Assembly (NCBI GenBank): GCA_902362375.1 | Contig: CABIVS010000017.1 | Location: 55,226 to 119,225, forward strand | Length of the DNA: 64,000 bases | From: Bacteroidaceae bacterium | GTDB lineage: Bacteria > Bacteroidota > Bacteroidia > Bacteroidales > Bacteroidaceae | Direction: 5' to 3' | Shown here: piece after piece, positions 17,730 to 28,300 of the stretch | Layout of the letters: each line of letters opens with the position of its first letter | Numbering within the stretch: the first letter of the stretch is position 1 | Made by a program: the position numbers and the translations under genes | Notes under the pieces: generated by a model | Seen by the model: only the letters and a program-made list of their open reading frames with translations | The model's database searches: none | What the model was told of the DNA's origin: nothing

Positions 17730-20087
17730 ATGAAAAACTATCTCTTTAGATGTTTGTGCTTGGCAGTTGCTTTAGTATCATGCAACCTTACTGGTGCACA
17801 ACAAAAAGCGAATTATCAGTTAGCGGAAAAGTTCCGTTTGTTGGAGCAGAACCCTATAGCTAAGTATTCTACAGAAGTCAGGCCGAGGTTTATCAACGAT
17901 ACGGATTGTTTTTATTACTCCTTTACAACACGTGAAGGGAAGAAATACTATTATGTTAATCCGAAGAAAAAGGAGAAATGCTTGTTGTTTGATACGGATG
18001 AGTTATTGAGCAAAATTGCAGTATATACTAAGAAAGCCTATTCTTCAGCAGATCCGCATTTGTCTTTCACATTTATGGAAGACAACGAAACTATTCGTAT
18101 TGATTTTGACAGTGGACTTTATGCATACAATATCCATACGAAAGAATTGAAGCAACTTGATGAGAAGCCGACTTATAAGACTGGCGACCCGTATTGGATG
18201 AAATATTCTCCGGATAGCTTGTATTTTCTTTACGCCAGCAAGGATAATTTGTATTTCGTTGGAAACCCGAAAAAGGGACAGGATACAATCCCGGTTCAAT
18301 TGACGACGGACGGTATGCCGGATTATACATTCAATCGTGAAGACGAAGGTAAGATGGAAGGTCGTTTCGGAGCCGAATCAGCTCACTGGATTCCGGGAAG
18401 CCACCGTTTCTATGCTGTCCGTGAAGACAACCGAAAGGTTCGTGACTTGTGGGTTATTAATTCTTTATCCAAGCCTTCTCCTGAATTGATTCCTTATAAA
18501 GCCGAATTGGCCGGCGATAAAAACGTGACTCAATATGAATTACTGTTGGGAGATATAGATAAGCGAGAAGTTAAGAAGGTGGATATCGATCGTTGGCCGG
18601 ATCAGTATATTGATGTATTGTATGCGTCAAAAGACGGAAAACGCTTGTACTTCCAACGTTATAACCGTACATGGAACCAGTCGGATATTTGCGAAGTGGA
18701 TGTAGAGACCGGAAAAGTGCGTGTGGTGATTCATGAAGAAAATAAGCCGTATCTCGATTATCAGATGCGTAATGTTTCTTTCCTGAATGACGGAAAAGAA
18801 ATCCTGTTCCGTTCCGAACGTAACGGTTGGGGGCATTATTATCTGTATGATACAGCAACAGGAAACCTGAAAAATCAACTGACAGACGGCACTTGGGTAG
18901 CCGGTCCGGTTGCGCAGATTGATACTATCGGACGCAAGATGTATTTCTATGGTTACGGACGGGAGAAAGGAATTGACCCTTATTACTATATTCTTTATGA
19001 AGCTCATTTGGATCGTCCGAATGCACTCCGTCTGTTGACGCCGGAGAATGCGTCACACGAAGTCAGTATCTCTCCGTCCTGTCGCTATCTGGTAGATTCA
19101 TATTCTACTGTGTCGCAGGAGCTGGTAAATGTGGTTCGTAACCGGAATGGGAAGGTAATCATGACATTGGAGAAACCAGACTTGCAACCTGTCTATGAAA
19201 TGGGCTGGAAAGCTCCGGAACGTTTTAAAGTAAAAGCAGCCGACGGAGTAACCGACCTTTATGGTGTGATGTGGAAGCCCGCCGATTTTGATTCGACGAA
19301 AGTTTACCCTATCATTTCGAATGTTTATCCGGGGCCGTTCTTCGAGTATGTGCCGACTCGTTTTACAATAAATGATGTTTATAATACCCGTTTGGCTCAA
19401 TTGGGATTTATTGTAATTACCGTAGGGCACAGAGGCGGTACTCCGATGCGTGGAAAGGCTTATCACGCCTACGGATATAACAATATGCGTGATTATCCGC
19501 TGGCGGATGATAAATATGCTATTGAGCAACTGGCTGCCCGCTATCCGTTTATAGATGCTACCAAGGTAGGTATTTACGGTCACTCAGGCGGCGGATTTAT
19601 GTCGGCTGCTGCTATTTGCACTTATCCGGACTTTTATTCGGCTGCTGTCTCATCGGCTGGTAACCATGACAATCGTATTTACAATAAAGGTTTCGTGGAG
19701 ATTCATTATGGTGTAGATGAGAAGGTGACAACGACTAAAGACAGTTTGGGAGTAGAAAGCAAAACGTATGATTATAGTGTACGTGTGCGTCCGAATCAGG
19801 AACTGGCGAAGAATTACAAGCATGGATTGCTGTTGTTTACCGGTGCCATAGACCAGACTGTGAATCCGGCCAATACTTTACGTCTGGTAGATGCATTGAT
19901 TAAAGCGGACAAGGACTTTGATATGTTTGTGCTGCCGAAATGTACTCATGGATTCTTCGGTGAGTCCGAGAGCTTTTTTGAGCATAAAATGTGGCGTCAT
20001 TTTGCACGTTTGTTGTTGTACGACAATTCGGCGGATTGTGATGTTGATTTGAATAAAGATATGATAAAAGATGAAAGGAGAAGATAA
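17730..20087 (+). CDS. S9 family peptidase, dipeptidyl-peptidase IV type (copy B, possible lipoprotein)
   Basis: 785 residues with the same two-domain plan as copy A. Propeller segments correspond one to one (for example ILFRSERNGWGHYYLYD here and ILFRSERTGWGHYYHYD in copy A). The triad is Ser619 in GHSGGG, Asp708 in GAIDQTV and His740 in KCTHGFF. Unlike copy A, the signal peptide contains a lipobox-like ALVSC, so it may be membrane-anchored; cleavage after GAQ is the alternative. The gap to copy A is 18 bp. The last codons are followed directly by the ribosome site of the third S9 gene. Confidence 0.9.
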   Translation: MKNYLFRCLCLAVALVSCNLTGAQQKANYQLAEKFRLLEQNPIAKYSTEVRPRFINDTDCFYYSFTTREGKKYYYVNPKKKEKCLLFDTDELLSKIAVYTKKAYSSADPHLSFTFMEDNETIRIDFDSGLYAYNIHTKELKQLDEKPTYKTGDPYWMKYSPDSLYFLYASKDNLYFVGNPKKGQDTIPVQLTTDGMPDYTFNREDEGKMEGRFGAESAHWIPGSHRFYAVREDNRKVRDLWVINSLSKPSPELIPYKAELAGDKNVTQYELLLGDIDKREVKKVDIDRWPDQYIDVLYASKDGKRLYFQRYNRTWNQSDICEVDVETGKVRVVIHEENKPYLDYQMRNVSFLNDGKEILFRSERNGWGHYYLYDTATGNLKNQLTDGTWVAGPVAQIDTIGRKMYFYGYGREKGIDPYYYILYEAHLDRPNALRLLTPENASHEVSISPSCRYLVDSYSTVSQELVNVVRNRNGKVIMTLEKPDLQPVYEMGWKAPERFKVKAADGVTDLYGVMWKPADFDSTKVYPIISNVYPGPFFEYVPTRFTINDVYNTRLAQLGFIVITVGHRGGTPMRGKAYHAYGYNNMRDYPLADDKYAIEQLAARYPFIDATKVGIYGHSGGGFMSAAAICTYPDFYSAAVSSAGNHDNRIYNKGFVEIHYGVDEKVTTTKDSLGVESKTYDYSVRVRPNQELAKNYKHGLLLFTGAIDQTVNPANTLRLVDALIKADKDFDMFVLPKCTHGFFGESESFFEHKMWRHFARLLLYDNSADCDVDLNKDMIKDERRR

Positions 20088-20088
20088 A

Positions 20089-22788
20089 ATGAAGCGGACA
20101 AAAATGGGAATCGGATTAATGGTAGGGTTGTTAATCGGTTTTGTTCCGAATGTCGATGCTCATGCACAGAAGAAACCGCTAGATATTGAAGCCTGTATGT
20201 CGTGGAAACGTGTCGAATCACCTGATATTTCTCCGACAGGACGATGGGTAACCTATCGGATTTCTCCTATGGAATATAATCCTGAAAACAAAGAGGCAAA
20301 GACTTTGCATTTGTTTGATACACATACCCGTAAGGAGATTTTGTTGGATGATGTGGAAAACATAGATTTTTATAATTCGGATCAGGCTCTTTCTTATCAG
20401 AAGGCGGACTCTGTGGGAAATATGAAAACGATTTTGATGGAGTTGCCTTCAGGTGTAAAGACCGAATGGGCGTATAAAGAAATTTTTCGACCGGTAAATG
20501 GGACTCCTTATTCGGTTTCAGTAACAAACGTTCCGAAAGATACAATCAATCATGTTCCTTCTTTTGATCGTTTAGTGGTTCGTAATATCAAAACCGGCAC
20601 TGCTTTCCAGATTGACAGTATTGGCTATTATACTTTGTACAATGAGGGACGGTCTATTGTCTTTGTACACAGACAAGCGAAGGGTAATGCTTTGTGCTAT
20701 GGACCACTGGCCGGACCTTATCAGACTATTTATCAGAGTCCTGTAAAGAAGGAACCGGCTTCTTTCAGTTTGAATACAAAGCGGATGACAGGAGAGTTTT
20801 GTGTGAAAGATTCATTATGGTACAATTTTTCTTTGAAGAAGAATACCTGTGATTTGGTATTCGATCGTAAAAACATTGTTCTTCCTACTGGGATGGAGCT
20901 TGTTCGCGCTAGTCTGTCGCATAGTCAGGCGTTTCTGACGATGGAACTCCGGCCTTGTCAGGAAAAAGTGGAGCAAAATAAAGAAGAGGCAAAGCCGGAT
21001 AAGAGTTTCGAACTGGAATTGTGGACTTGGAATGAATGCGAAGTTCCTCCTTTGCAGACTCGCAGCCGTTATTTCCGTCCTCAATATTCGAAATATATTT
21101 ATGATATTGCTTCCAAAAAAGTGACGGAAGTAGCTCCGGATTATGCTGATTTGTTGGTGCCGGACCGTGCGGAAGAGATTCATCATGTACTTTATACAGA
21201 CGAAACCCCTTACCATATGCAGAAGGAATGGCATCATGATATACCATTTGATGTCTATTCTGTGAATGTACATACGGGGGAAAAGCGGTTAGTAGGACGT
21301 AGTTATCGGACAAGACCGAAGTGGTCGATGAACGGCAAATGGGCTGTAATGTATGATCCTGTTGCACAAGTGTGGAATAAGTTTGACGGAACAACGGGTG
21401 AGGTTACTGATGTTTCAACGGCTATTGGATATCCTGTATTCGAGGAGACTTATGACAAACCGAATCCTGCACCTGCTTATGGTATTGCAGGCTGGACTGC
21501 CGATGGTAATCATGTGCTGATTTATGACGCTTATGACTGGTGGAAAATAGATTTGACCGGAGAGAGTCAACCAGAATGTTTAACCAAAGGATATGGTCGT
21601 AAAAATCAGAAATCTATCCGTAAAATGACCAGCAATATTGATAAGGAAGTATTCGAACCGAACGAGACGGTCATGGTCAGCGTATGGGATGAAAACACAA
21701 TGGATGAAGGTGTTTATTTACTTGACATGAAAGGTCGCTTGAAGAAGCTCGCAGAAGGTCCTTATATCTATGCAATTCATCGTTTCTCTGACAATCAGAA
21801 GTTTTGTATCTGGAATCGTCAGAATATATCAGAATTTCGTGATCTGTGGTGGAGTAAATCTGATTTCTCTGATCCAATTCGTATAACGAATGCTAATCCT
21901 CAACAAAGTGAATACAAATGGGGTACTGCAAAGTTAGTGGAATGGACCAATTATGAGAATAAACCTAATAAGGGAATACTTTATCTGCCGGAAGATTATG
22001 ATGCAAAAAAAGAATATCCCGTACTGGTGCAGTTTTACGAGACACATTCCGGAGGATTGAATACTTATCATGCTCCTATGTTGAGCAGTGCAATGGCGGA
22101 TGTGATGTATTTTGTCAGCAATGGATATGTTGTATTTATGCCGGATGTACACTTCACCATAGGAACACCTGGGCAGAGTTGTTACGATGCCGTGGTAAGT
22201 GGAACAAAATATTTGATAGAACAGGGGATAGCACATCCGGGGAAGATAGGTTTGCAAGGGCATAGCTGGTCAGGATTTCAAACCAGTTATCTGGTGACAA
22301 AGACAGATATATTCGCTTGTGCTAATATCGGAGCTCCTATTACTGATATGGTGACTGGTTATCTGGGAATCCGTAATGGTAGCGGCTTGCCGCGTTATTT
22401 CATGTACGAAGAATGGCAAAGTCGTATGGGAAAGACATTGTGGGAAGCCAAGGATAAGTATTTGGCAAGTTCGGCTCTCATAGAGGCAGATAAGATACAT
22501 ACACCATTGCTAATTTGGCATAATGATAAGGATGAAGCCGTTGCTTACGAACAAGGTCGTGCACTTTATCTGGCTATGCGTCGTTTACAGCGTCCGGCAT
22601 GGCATCTTAACTACAAGGGCGAGGGACATTTCCTTAGTAGTCAGGCCGCTCAGAAAGATTGGACCATTCGGATGATGCAGTTCTTTGACTATTACCTGAA
22701 AGGAACAAAAGAGCCGCGTTGGATGAAAGAGGGTATTCATCTAAGAGAACGCGGAATTGATCAAAAATATGACTTATTAGAAAAATAA
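20089..22788 (+). CDS. Prolyl-oligopeptidase family (S9) serine peptidase, diverged third copy
   Basis: Exported peptidase of 899 residues: signal peptide to about VDAHA, a long propeller-like region (about 40-620) and a C-terminal S9 catalytic domain. The triad is Ser726 in GHSWSG, Asp815 in HNDKDEAV and His847 in GEGHF. It differs clearly from copies A and B (other active-site motif, about 110 residues longer), so it is not part of the same recent duplication. An ATG at 20071 overlaps the previous gene, but AAGGAG at 20075-20080 is well placed for ATG 20089, which directly follows the stop of copy B. Substrate is unknown. Confidence 0.87.
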   Translation: MKRTKMGIGLMVGLLIGFVPNVDAHAQKKPLDIEACMSWKRVESPDISPTGRWVTYRISPMEYNPENKEAKTLHLFDTHTRKEILLDDVENIDFYNSDQALSYQKADSVGNMKTILMELPSGVKTEWAYKEIFRPVNGTPYSVSVTNVPKDTINHVPSFDRLVVRNIKTGTAFQIDSIGYYTLYNEGRSIVFVHRQAKGNALCYGPLAGPYQTIYQSPVKKEPASFSLNTKRMTGEFCVKDSLWYNFSLKKNTCDLVFDRKNIVLPTGMELVRASLSHSQAFLTMELRPCQEKVEQNKEEAKPDKSFELELWTWNECEVPPLQTRSRYFRPQYSKYIYDIASKKVTEVAPDYADLLVPDRAEEIHHVLYTDETPYHMQKEWHHDIPFDVYSVNVHTGEKRLVGRSYRTRPKWSMNGKWAVMYDPVAQVWNKFDGTTGEVTDVSTAIGYPVFEETYDKPNPAPAYGIAGWTADGNHVLIYDAYDWWKIDLTGESQPECLTKGYGRKNQKSIRKMTSNIDKEVFEPNETVMVSVWDENTMDEGVYLLDMKGRLKKLAEGPYIYAIHRFSDNQKFCIWNRQNISEFRDLWWSKSDFSDPIRITNANPQQSEYKWGTAKLVEWTNYENKPNKGILYLPEDYDAKKEYPVLVQFYETHSGGLNTYHAPMLSSAMADVMYFVSNGYVVFMPDVHFTIGTPGQSCYDAVVSGTKYLIEQGIAHPGKIGLQGHSWSGFQTSYLVTKTDIFACANIGAPITDMVTGYLGIRNGSGLPRYFMYEEWQSRMGKTLWEAKDKYLASSALIEADKIHTPLLIWHNDKDEAVAYEQGRALYLAMRRLQRPAWHLNYKGEGHFLSSQAAQKDWTIRMMQFFDYYLKGTKEPRWMKEGIHLRERGIDQKYDLLEK

Positions 22789-22792
22789 AAAA

Positions 22793-23215
22793 ATGAAGAA
22801 ACTATTAATTACAGTAATAGCTCTGTCTTGCTTTGCATTCAGCAGCTACGGACAAGACAAGGTGGAAAAACAAATTATTGGTAAATGGTGTAATCCTTAT
22901 ACCTATGAATCTACTGGTGAACTCAAAGGATTTGAGTTTAAAAAAGGCGGGAAATGTTCTGCTGTTAATATTCCTTCTTTGGATTTAAAGACTTGGAAGA
23001 TTGATAAGGACGGTTATTTGATTATCGAAGGTTTCAGCAAGGAAGACGATGGAAAGGTAGAAGTGTATAAAACACGTGAACGCATTGGAAAGTTGACAAC
23101 TGATTCTTTGGAATTGGTAGCTCAGGATGGACCTCCGCGATTGGCTTTTCTATATCTGAATATGAAATCAATCAAGAAATTGGTTACTCCTGAAGTAGCT
23201 CCTGACAAGAAGTAA
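22793..23215 (+). CDS. Small secreted lipocalin-like protein
   Basis: 140 residues with a signal peptide (about 1-20, ending SSYG) and one beta-rich domain that begins IIGKWCNPYTYESTGELKGFEFKKGGKC. The opening 'IxGKW' pattern and alternating strands resemble Bacteroidetes lipocalin-like domains. It starts 4 bp after the third S9 gene and ends locus 1. Locus 2 has no counterpart. Function unknown; a ligand-binding or peptidase-accessory role is inferred only from position. Confidence 0.6.
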   Translation: MKKLLITVIALSCFAFSSYGQDKVEKQIIGKWCNPYTYESTGELKGFEFKKGGKCSAVNIPSLDLKTWKIDKDGYLIIEGFSKEDDGKVEVYKTRERIGKLTTDSLELVAQDGPPRLAFLYLNMKSIKKLVTPEVAPDKK

Positions 23216-23247
23216 TAAATCTCTCTCTTAATAATTTAGTGTTAATA

Positions 23248-23307
23248 TTAGCATCGTGTTGCTAATGAAAACGCCCTGTCGTAGTGATTATGATGGGGCG
23301 TTTTTTG
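23248..23307 (+). terminator. Double-hairpin terminator closing locus 1
   Basis: A small stem TTAGCA/TGCTAA (23248-23265) is followed by an ACGCCC...GGGGCGT stem (23271-23301) and a run of six T. Nearly the same module closes locus 2 at 37854-37910. Confidence 0.85.
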
Positions 23308-23417
23308 TTATTTTAGTATCTGAATTGTATCTTTATGTGTAAAAAAATATTAATTTCATGAGGTATGCTCTGAGTAATTTAATATTATATTTAGTATGGA
23401 ATATCGCTATTTAATTG

Positions 23418-23425
23418 TATTTTTG
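23418..23425 (+). promoter_or_regulatory. -7 element for the second ECF sigma gene
   Basis: TATTTTTG matches TAnnTTTG. The start would be near 23431, only about 10 nt before the ATG at 23442. No convincing -33. Confidence 0.5.
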
Positions 23426-23441
23426 GCACAAAATACCCAAA

Positions 23442-24011
23442 ATGGATAGCAAAGAGATTTCCATAGAGCAGATAAATAAACTGGATGCTACAGCTTTTCG
23501 TATGCTTTATAAAACTTATTATAAGGCATTGGTTTGCTATGCAATACAGATAACAGGGGAATCTGGAGCTGCAGAAGATATTGTACAGGAGCTGTTCTCT
23601 ACCATTTGGGAAAAGCAAATGTCATTTAAGTCATTGGTGTCATTTAAGGCTTATTTATATAATTCCGTTCGGAATGCTTCAATTGATTATCTCAAGCATA
23701 AGGATGTTGAATTTGATTATTTGCAAAAGATAATAGAATCACATCAGGCATACAGTATAGGAGATGATGAGGAGGATGGTTTCTTCACTGAGGAGATTTT
23801 TCGCCAACTGTTTATGACTATTGACTCTTTGCCAGAACGTTGCAGACAAGTTTTTTTGTTGTATATGGAAGGTAAGAAAAACGAGGAAATAGCAGCCGTG
23901 CTTTGTGTTTCTCTTGAGACCGTTAAGACACAAAAGAAACGGGCAATGTCTTTTCTTAGGAAAAAATTAGGTCCACATCATTTTGCGTTGCTCTTGTCTA
24001 TTCTTCCATAG
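23442..24011 (+). CDS. ECF-type RNA polymerase sigma factor (locus 2)
   Basis: 189-residue ECF sigma factor, paralogue of the one at 5868. Region 2 includes SGAAEDIVQELFSTIWEKQ; region 4 includes EGKKNEEIAAVLCVSLETVKTQKKRAMSFLRKKLG. A longer frame begins at a TTG at 23415, but the -7 element overlaps it, so I start at ATG 23442 (MDSKEISIEQINK). It is followed by fecR and an STN-type susC. The residues of the region 4 recognition helix differ from the locus 1 sigma, yet both adjacent fecR promoters share TTGTCCCT, so cross-recognition is possible. Confidence 0.92.
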   Translation: MDSKEISIEQINKLDATAFRMLYKTYYKALVCYAIQITGESGAAEDIVQELFSTIWEKQMSFKSLVSFKAYLYNSVRNASIDYLKHKDVEFDYLQKIIESHQAYSIGDDEEDGFFTEEIFRQLFMTIDSLPERCRQVFLLYMEGKKNEEIAAVLCVSLETVKTQKKRAMSFLRKKLGPHHFALLLSILP

Positions 24012-24044
24012 AAAAGATGTTTCTTAAAAAAAAGTTGCTTTAAC

Positions 24045-24080
24045 TTGTCCCTCATTTTATCTGTTTAGTCGTCTTTTATA
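24045..24080 (+). promoter_or_regulatory. Predicted ECF-sigma promoter upstream of fecR (locus 2)
   Basis: TTGTCCCT at 24045-24052, a 17-bp spacer, then CGTCTTTTATA at 24070-24080, ending 3 bp before the fecR ATG. Such a short leader suggests that the start codon is either almost leaderless or lies at the next ATG (24102). The element corresponds to the one at 6552-6582. Confidence 0.5.
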
Positions 24081-24083
24081 TAA

Positions 24084-25286
24084 ATGATGCAAAAACATAT
24101 AATGGAACGTAAAAGAAACATAAATTCTGTAATTCATGATCAGTTACTAGGACGGCTTTCAGAAGAAGAAAGGAAGCGATTGCAGGTTTGGATTGAAAGT
24201 TCTTTGGAAAATAAAAAGAACTATGAATGTTTAATGCATGGTACTGATTTGGCTGAAAGATATCGTCTGTCTGCAACGGTAGACGAAGAACAGGCATGGA
24301 AAAAATTTCAGAAAAAACATTTTCAAGTTCGTGGAATCCATCGCAGAATGCTTTGGAAATATGCTGCTATCCTTATGATACCCGTGATTATTGGTGCAGC
24401 CATTTGGGTTGGAATGTGGCGAAATGCCGATACCGGACCTGTAAGAGTACAGGACGATCAATTAGCAATGTTACGGTCGGAAAAGATGGGAAAGCAGAAA
24501 GCTATCCTTGTATTGGCCGGTGGGCAAGAAATTGAATTGAAATCGGTTACTAATCAATCATTGCAGGATTCGACTATCTTGCCGGTGTTATCCCCGAAGG
24601 TTGTGAAAGAAACACAAACAGAAAATGAAGAAGTTGCTGCTACTGACAATAATAAATTAGTCACTTATGATGATAGTGAATTTTGGCTCACCTTTGAGGA
24701 TGGAACAAAAGTTCATTTGAATTATAACACAACTTTAAAGTATCCGTCGCATTTTAGCACTGTTAGCCGTACTGTTTATTTGGATGGAGAGGCTTATTTT
24801 CAAATAGCTAAGGATGACAAACGACCGTTTCGGGTTATAACAGCAAATGGGATTGTCAAGCAATATGGTACCTCTTTTAATGTTAATACATATGTAGCCG
24901 GAGTCACGAAAGTGGTACTGGTGGAAGGGGCTATCAGTGTCCTTCCTAATCAGGGAGATGAGCATAAGATACATCCTGGAGAACTGGCTGTACTAAATGG
25001 AGCAACACAAGATGTTCAAATCAGCAAGGTAGACATATCACCTTATATAGCTTGGAATAGTGGGCGTTTTGTATTTGACAATTGTTCTTTGGAAACTCTT
25101 ATGGAGGTGATATCCCGTTGGTATGATAAGGAAATAATGTTTGAAGATGAAGATATAAAGACGATACGTTTTACCGGCGACCTTGATCGTTACGGTTCCA
25201 TAATTCCTATATTAAAAGCAATTCAAAGAGTTACTCATCTGAAAATGGATGTTGAAGGCGAAGCTATTATTATTAGAAGAGAATAA
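24084..25286 (+). CDS. FecR-family anti-sigma factor (locus 2)
   Basis: 400-residue inner-membrane anti-sigma factor. The N-terminal cytoplasmic part has LLGRLSEEERKRLQVWIESS. One membrane segment is at about 89-112 (LWKYAAILMIPVIIGAAIWVGMW). The periplasmic FecR domain has LTFEDGTKVHLNYNTTLKYPSHF and YLDGEAYFQIAKDDKRPF. A DUF4974-type C-terminal domain (CSLETLMEVISRWYDKEIMFE) ends the protein. It is the partner of the sigma factor 72 bp upstream and of the SusC that follows. If transcription starts at the predicted ECF promoter, ATG 24102 (MERKRN) may be the true start. Confidence 0.9.
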   Translation: MMQKHIMERKRNINSVIHDQLLGRLSEEERKRLQVWIESSLENKKNYECLMHGTDLAERYRLSATVDEEQAWKKFQKKHFQVRGIHRRMLWKYAAILMIPVIIGAAIWVGMWRNADTGPVRVQDDQLAMLRSEKMGKQKAILVLAGGQEIELKSVTNQSLQDSTILPVLSPKVVKETQTENEEVAATDNNKLVTYDDSEFWLTFEDGTKVHLNYNTTLKYPSHFSTVSRTVYLDGEAYFQIAKDDKRPFRVITANGIVKQYGTSFNVNTYVAGVTKVVLVEGAISVLPNQGDEHKIHPGELAVLNGATQDVQISKVDISPYIAWNSGRFVFDNCSLETLMEVISRWYDKEIMFEDEDIKTIRFTGDLDRYGSIIPILKAIQRVTHLKMDVEGEAIIIRRE

Positions 25287-25326
25287 AAACAATTATTAAC
25301 CACATTTACTAAAAAAGGAGGAGTCC

Positions 25327-28300
25327 ATGCAAATAAAAAGGGCCAGAGAGCGTATTGTGATGTCTCTCTGTATTATTTTTCTGTTGTTCGCACCGATATC
25401 GGCAACAGCGCAGTCTAATTCAATGAAAGTATCCCTTAATTTAAAGTCTGCATTAGTTAAAGAGTTTTTTGATGCAGTGAAAGCTCAGACAGGCTTGAAC
25501 TTTATTTATAACACTGAGCAAGTAAAGAGTATGTCTCGTATCACGATCCAAAGTAAGGGGCAACCTATTACTGAAGTTTTGGATAAAGTATTGGCTAATA
25601 CAGGCTATACTTACGAGATTGAAGGCAATATTGTGACTATTGTATATCAACAGCCAAAAGAAAAGAAAAAAACTTTCACTGGAGTGGTGGTGGATGAAGG
25701 AGGAGAACCTTTGCCTGGCGTCACTGTTTTGATTATAGGGAAAGAGAAGAATATCGGCACGATGACGGATGCGGAAGGGACTTTTTCTTTGGGGCTGCCT
25801 AACAAAGATGTTATTGTGCGTATTTCTTTCGTCGGGATGCAACCGATAGAGATCAATACTGCAAAGTTGAATTTGGATAAGACACATACATTTCGGTTGA
25901 AACCGGACTCAAAGCAATTGGACGAAGTGGTGGTGACCGGTTATGCGAAAATCAGCAAGAACAGTTTTACAGGTACGTCTGTAACGGTATCTGCCGACCA
26001 GCTGATGTCCGTTTCAAAGACAAACGTACTGGGTGCTTTGCAGGTGTTCGACCCTTCATTCCGTATTGCGGAGAACAACCTAATGGGGTCCAACCCGAAC
26101 AACGTCCCCGAGTTGTATATCCGTGGGCGTTCCGGAATCGGGACTACCGAACTGGCTGCGGAAGACCTCTCCAAATCGGCGTTGAAGAATAATCCGAATC
26201 TTCCTACGTTTATTATGGACGGTTTTGAAATCAGTGTACAGAAACTATACGATATGGATCCGAGCCGCATCGAGAGTATTACGATTTTGAAAGATGCTGC
26301 TGCTACGGCAATGTATGGTTCGCGTGCTGCCAACGGGGTGGTGATTATCACAACAGTCACTCCGAAACCGGGCAAGATTCATGTGAACTATAACTTTACA
26401 GGTACGTTGGAGTATCCCGACCTGACGGATTATAATCTGATGGATGCCAAAGAGAAGTTGCAGACAGAAGTTGCGGCAGGACTGTTTAAAGCCGACCCGG
26501 AAAGTGCAACATTCATTAGCGAACAGAACAGGCTGGACCAGATTTATCATAAGAAATTGAATAATGTGGTTCGTGGTGTGAATACTTACTGGCTGTCGAA
26601 ACCTCTCCGTACGGTGTTCAATCACAAACACAGTCTGTATCTTGACGGTGGAACGGAGAACCTGCGTTGGGGGGTCGATTTGTCGTACAACAACGATGCC
26701 GGTGTGATGAAAGATTCGTATCGTGACCGTATGTCGGGAGGTCTTTCTTTGTCATACACCTTGGGAAACTTCCAGTTGCGCAACAGCTTTTCTTACACTT
26801 ATACTAACTCTTCAGATTCGCCCTATGGTAGCTTTGCGGATTATACCTCCAAACTGCCCTACGATGTATATTTGGATGAGAATGGTAAGTATTTGGAGAT
26901 GACGTATGCGTGGAACGGAACCAGCGGAGGCGAGAATCCTTTGTACGAGGCTACATTGGGAAGCTACAGCCGTGATAAGTCGTGGGAATTGATAAACAAT
27001 ACGGAGTTGTTGTGGAACATTACTCCGCATTGGTTGCTCAAAGGTCAGTTTAGTGTGACCAAATCCAATTCGGAAGCCAATGACTTCTTAGATCCGCTTT
27101 CAAAGAAAAACAGCGATAGACTGTCGTTGAATAATGTTGTTTCCGGTCAGTTGAATGTCGTTACTGCCAACAGTTTGTCATGGGACGCTACGTTGACCTT
27201 GTCTTACAACCGTAACATCAAAAAGAACAGCTTGAATTTTCTTGCTGGTATGAATGCCACATCGAGCACAGGCACCGGGCTTTCTATTGATTACCGAGGC
27301 TTCCCTTCTGGTACTCTCTCATCGGTAGGCTATGCAAACTCTATATATGGCATGCCCTCGGCATCCGATTCCAAGAGTCGCTTGTTCGGTGTGTTGGGCA
27401 CTTTCAACTATTCGTACGACAACATCTACTTAGCCGATGTGTCTATTCGTCTCGACGGAAACTCCGAGTTTGGAGCCGATAAGCGTTTTGCACCTTTCTT
27501 CTCGGGAGGTCTGGGGCTGAATATCCACAATTATTCGTTCATGAAGGATATGGAATGGCTGGAACGTCTGAAAATACGTACCACTTACGGTGTCACCGGT
27601 AAAGTGAATTTCTCACCCTACGATGCACAGACCATGTACCGGATTATCAACGACAACTGGTATAAGACTGGTTTGGGAGCTTCATTGATAGCGTTGGGAA
27701 ACCGTAATTTAGGCTGGGAGAAAACCAGAAACTGGGATTTGGGCTTGGATTTGAATATGCTGAACGGATTGATTCAGTTGGACTTCTCTTATTACCGCAA
27801 GAAGACAGTCGATTTGGTCAACAGCGTGACTTTGCCCAGTTCTACGGGCTTTACTTCATACAAAGATAATATTGGTGAAGTGATGAACAAAGGAGTGGAA
27901 ATCCAGTTGCGCAGCAACCTTTTCCAGAACAAAGATTGGTTGGTAGCTCTGTTTGCCAACTTAGGACACAATAAAAATGAGATTCTGAAGATTTCGGACA
28001 GTTTGAAAGATTACAATAACAAAGTCTTGGCAAAATACGACGACTATGATAAAGCTTTCGAAAGAGCGGATGGGAAATATGCACAAACCTATTTGCAATA
28101 TGTGGAAGGAGGGTCGTTGACTTCTATTTTCGGAGTTCGTTCTTTGGGTATTAATCCGGCAGACGGTAAAGAGATTTTTGTGAAAAAAGACGGTTCGATT
28201 ACTTATGACTGGACTGCTTCCGATCAGGTGGTCATCGGAAATACCGAACCGAAAGCGCAGGGTACGTTTGGTCTGAACCTGCGTTGGAAAAACTTTACGC

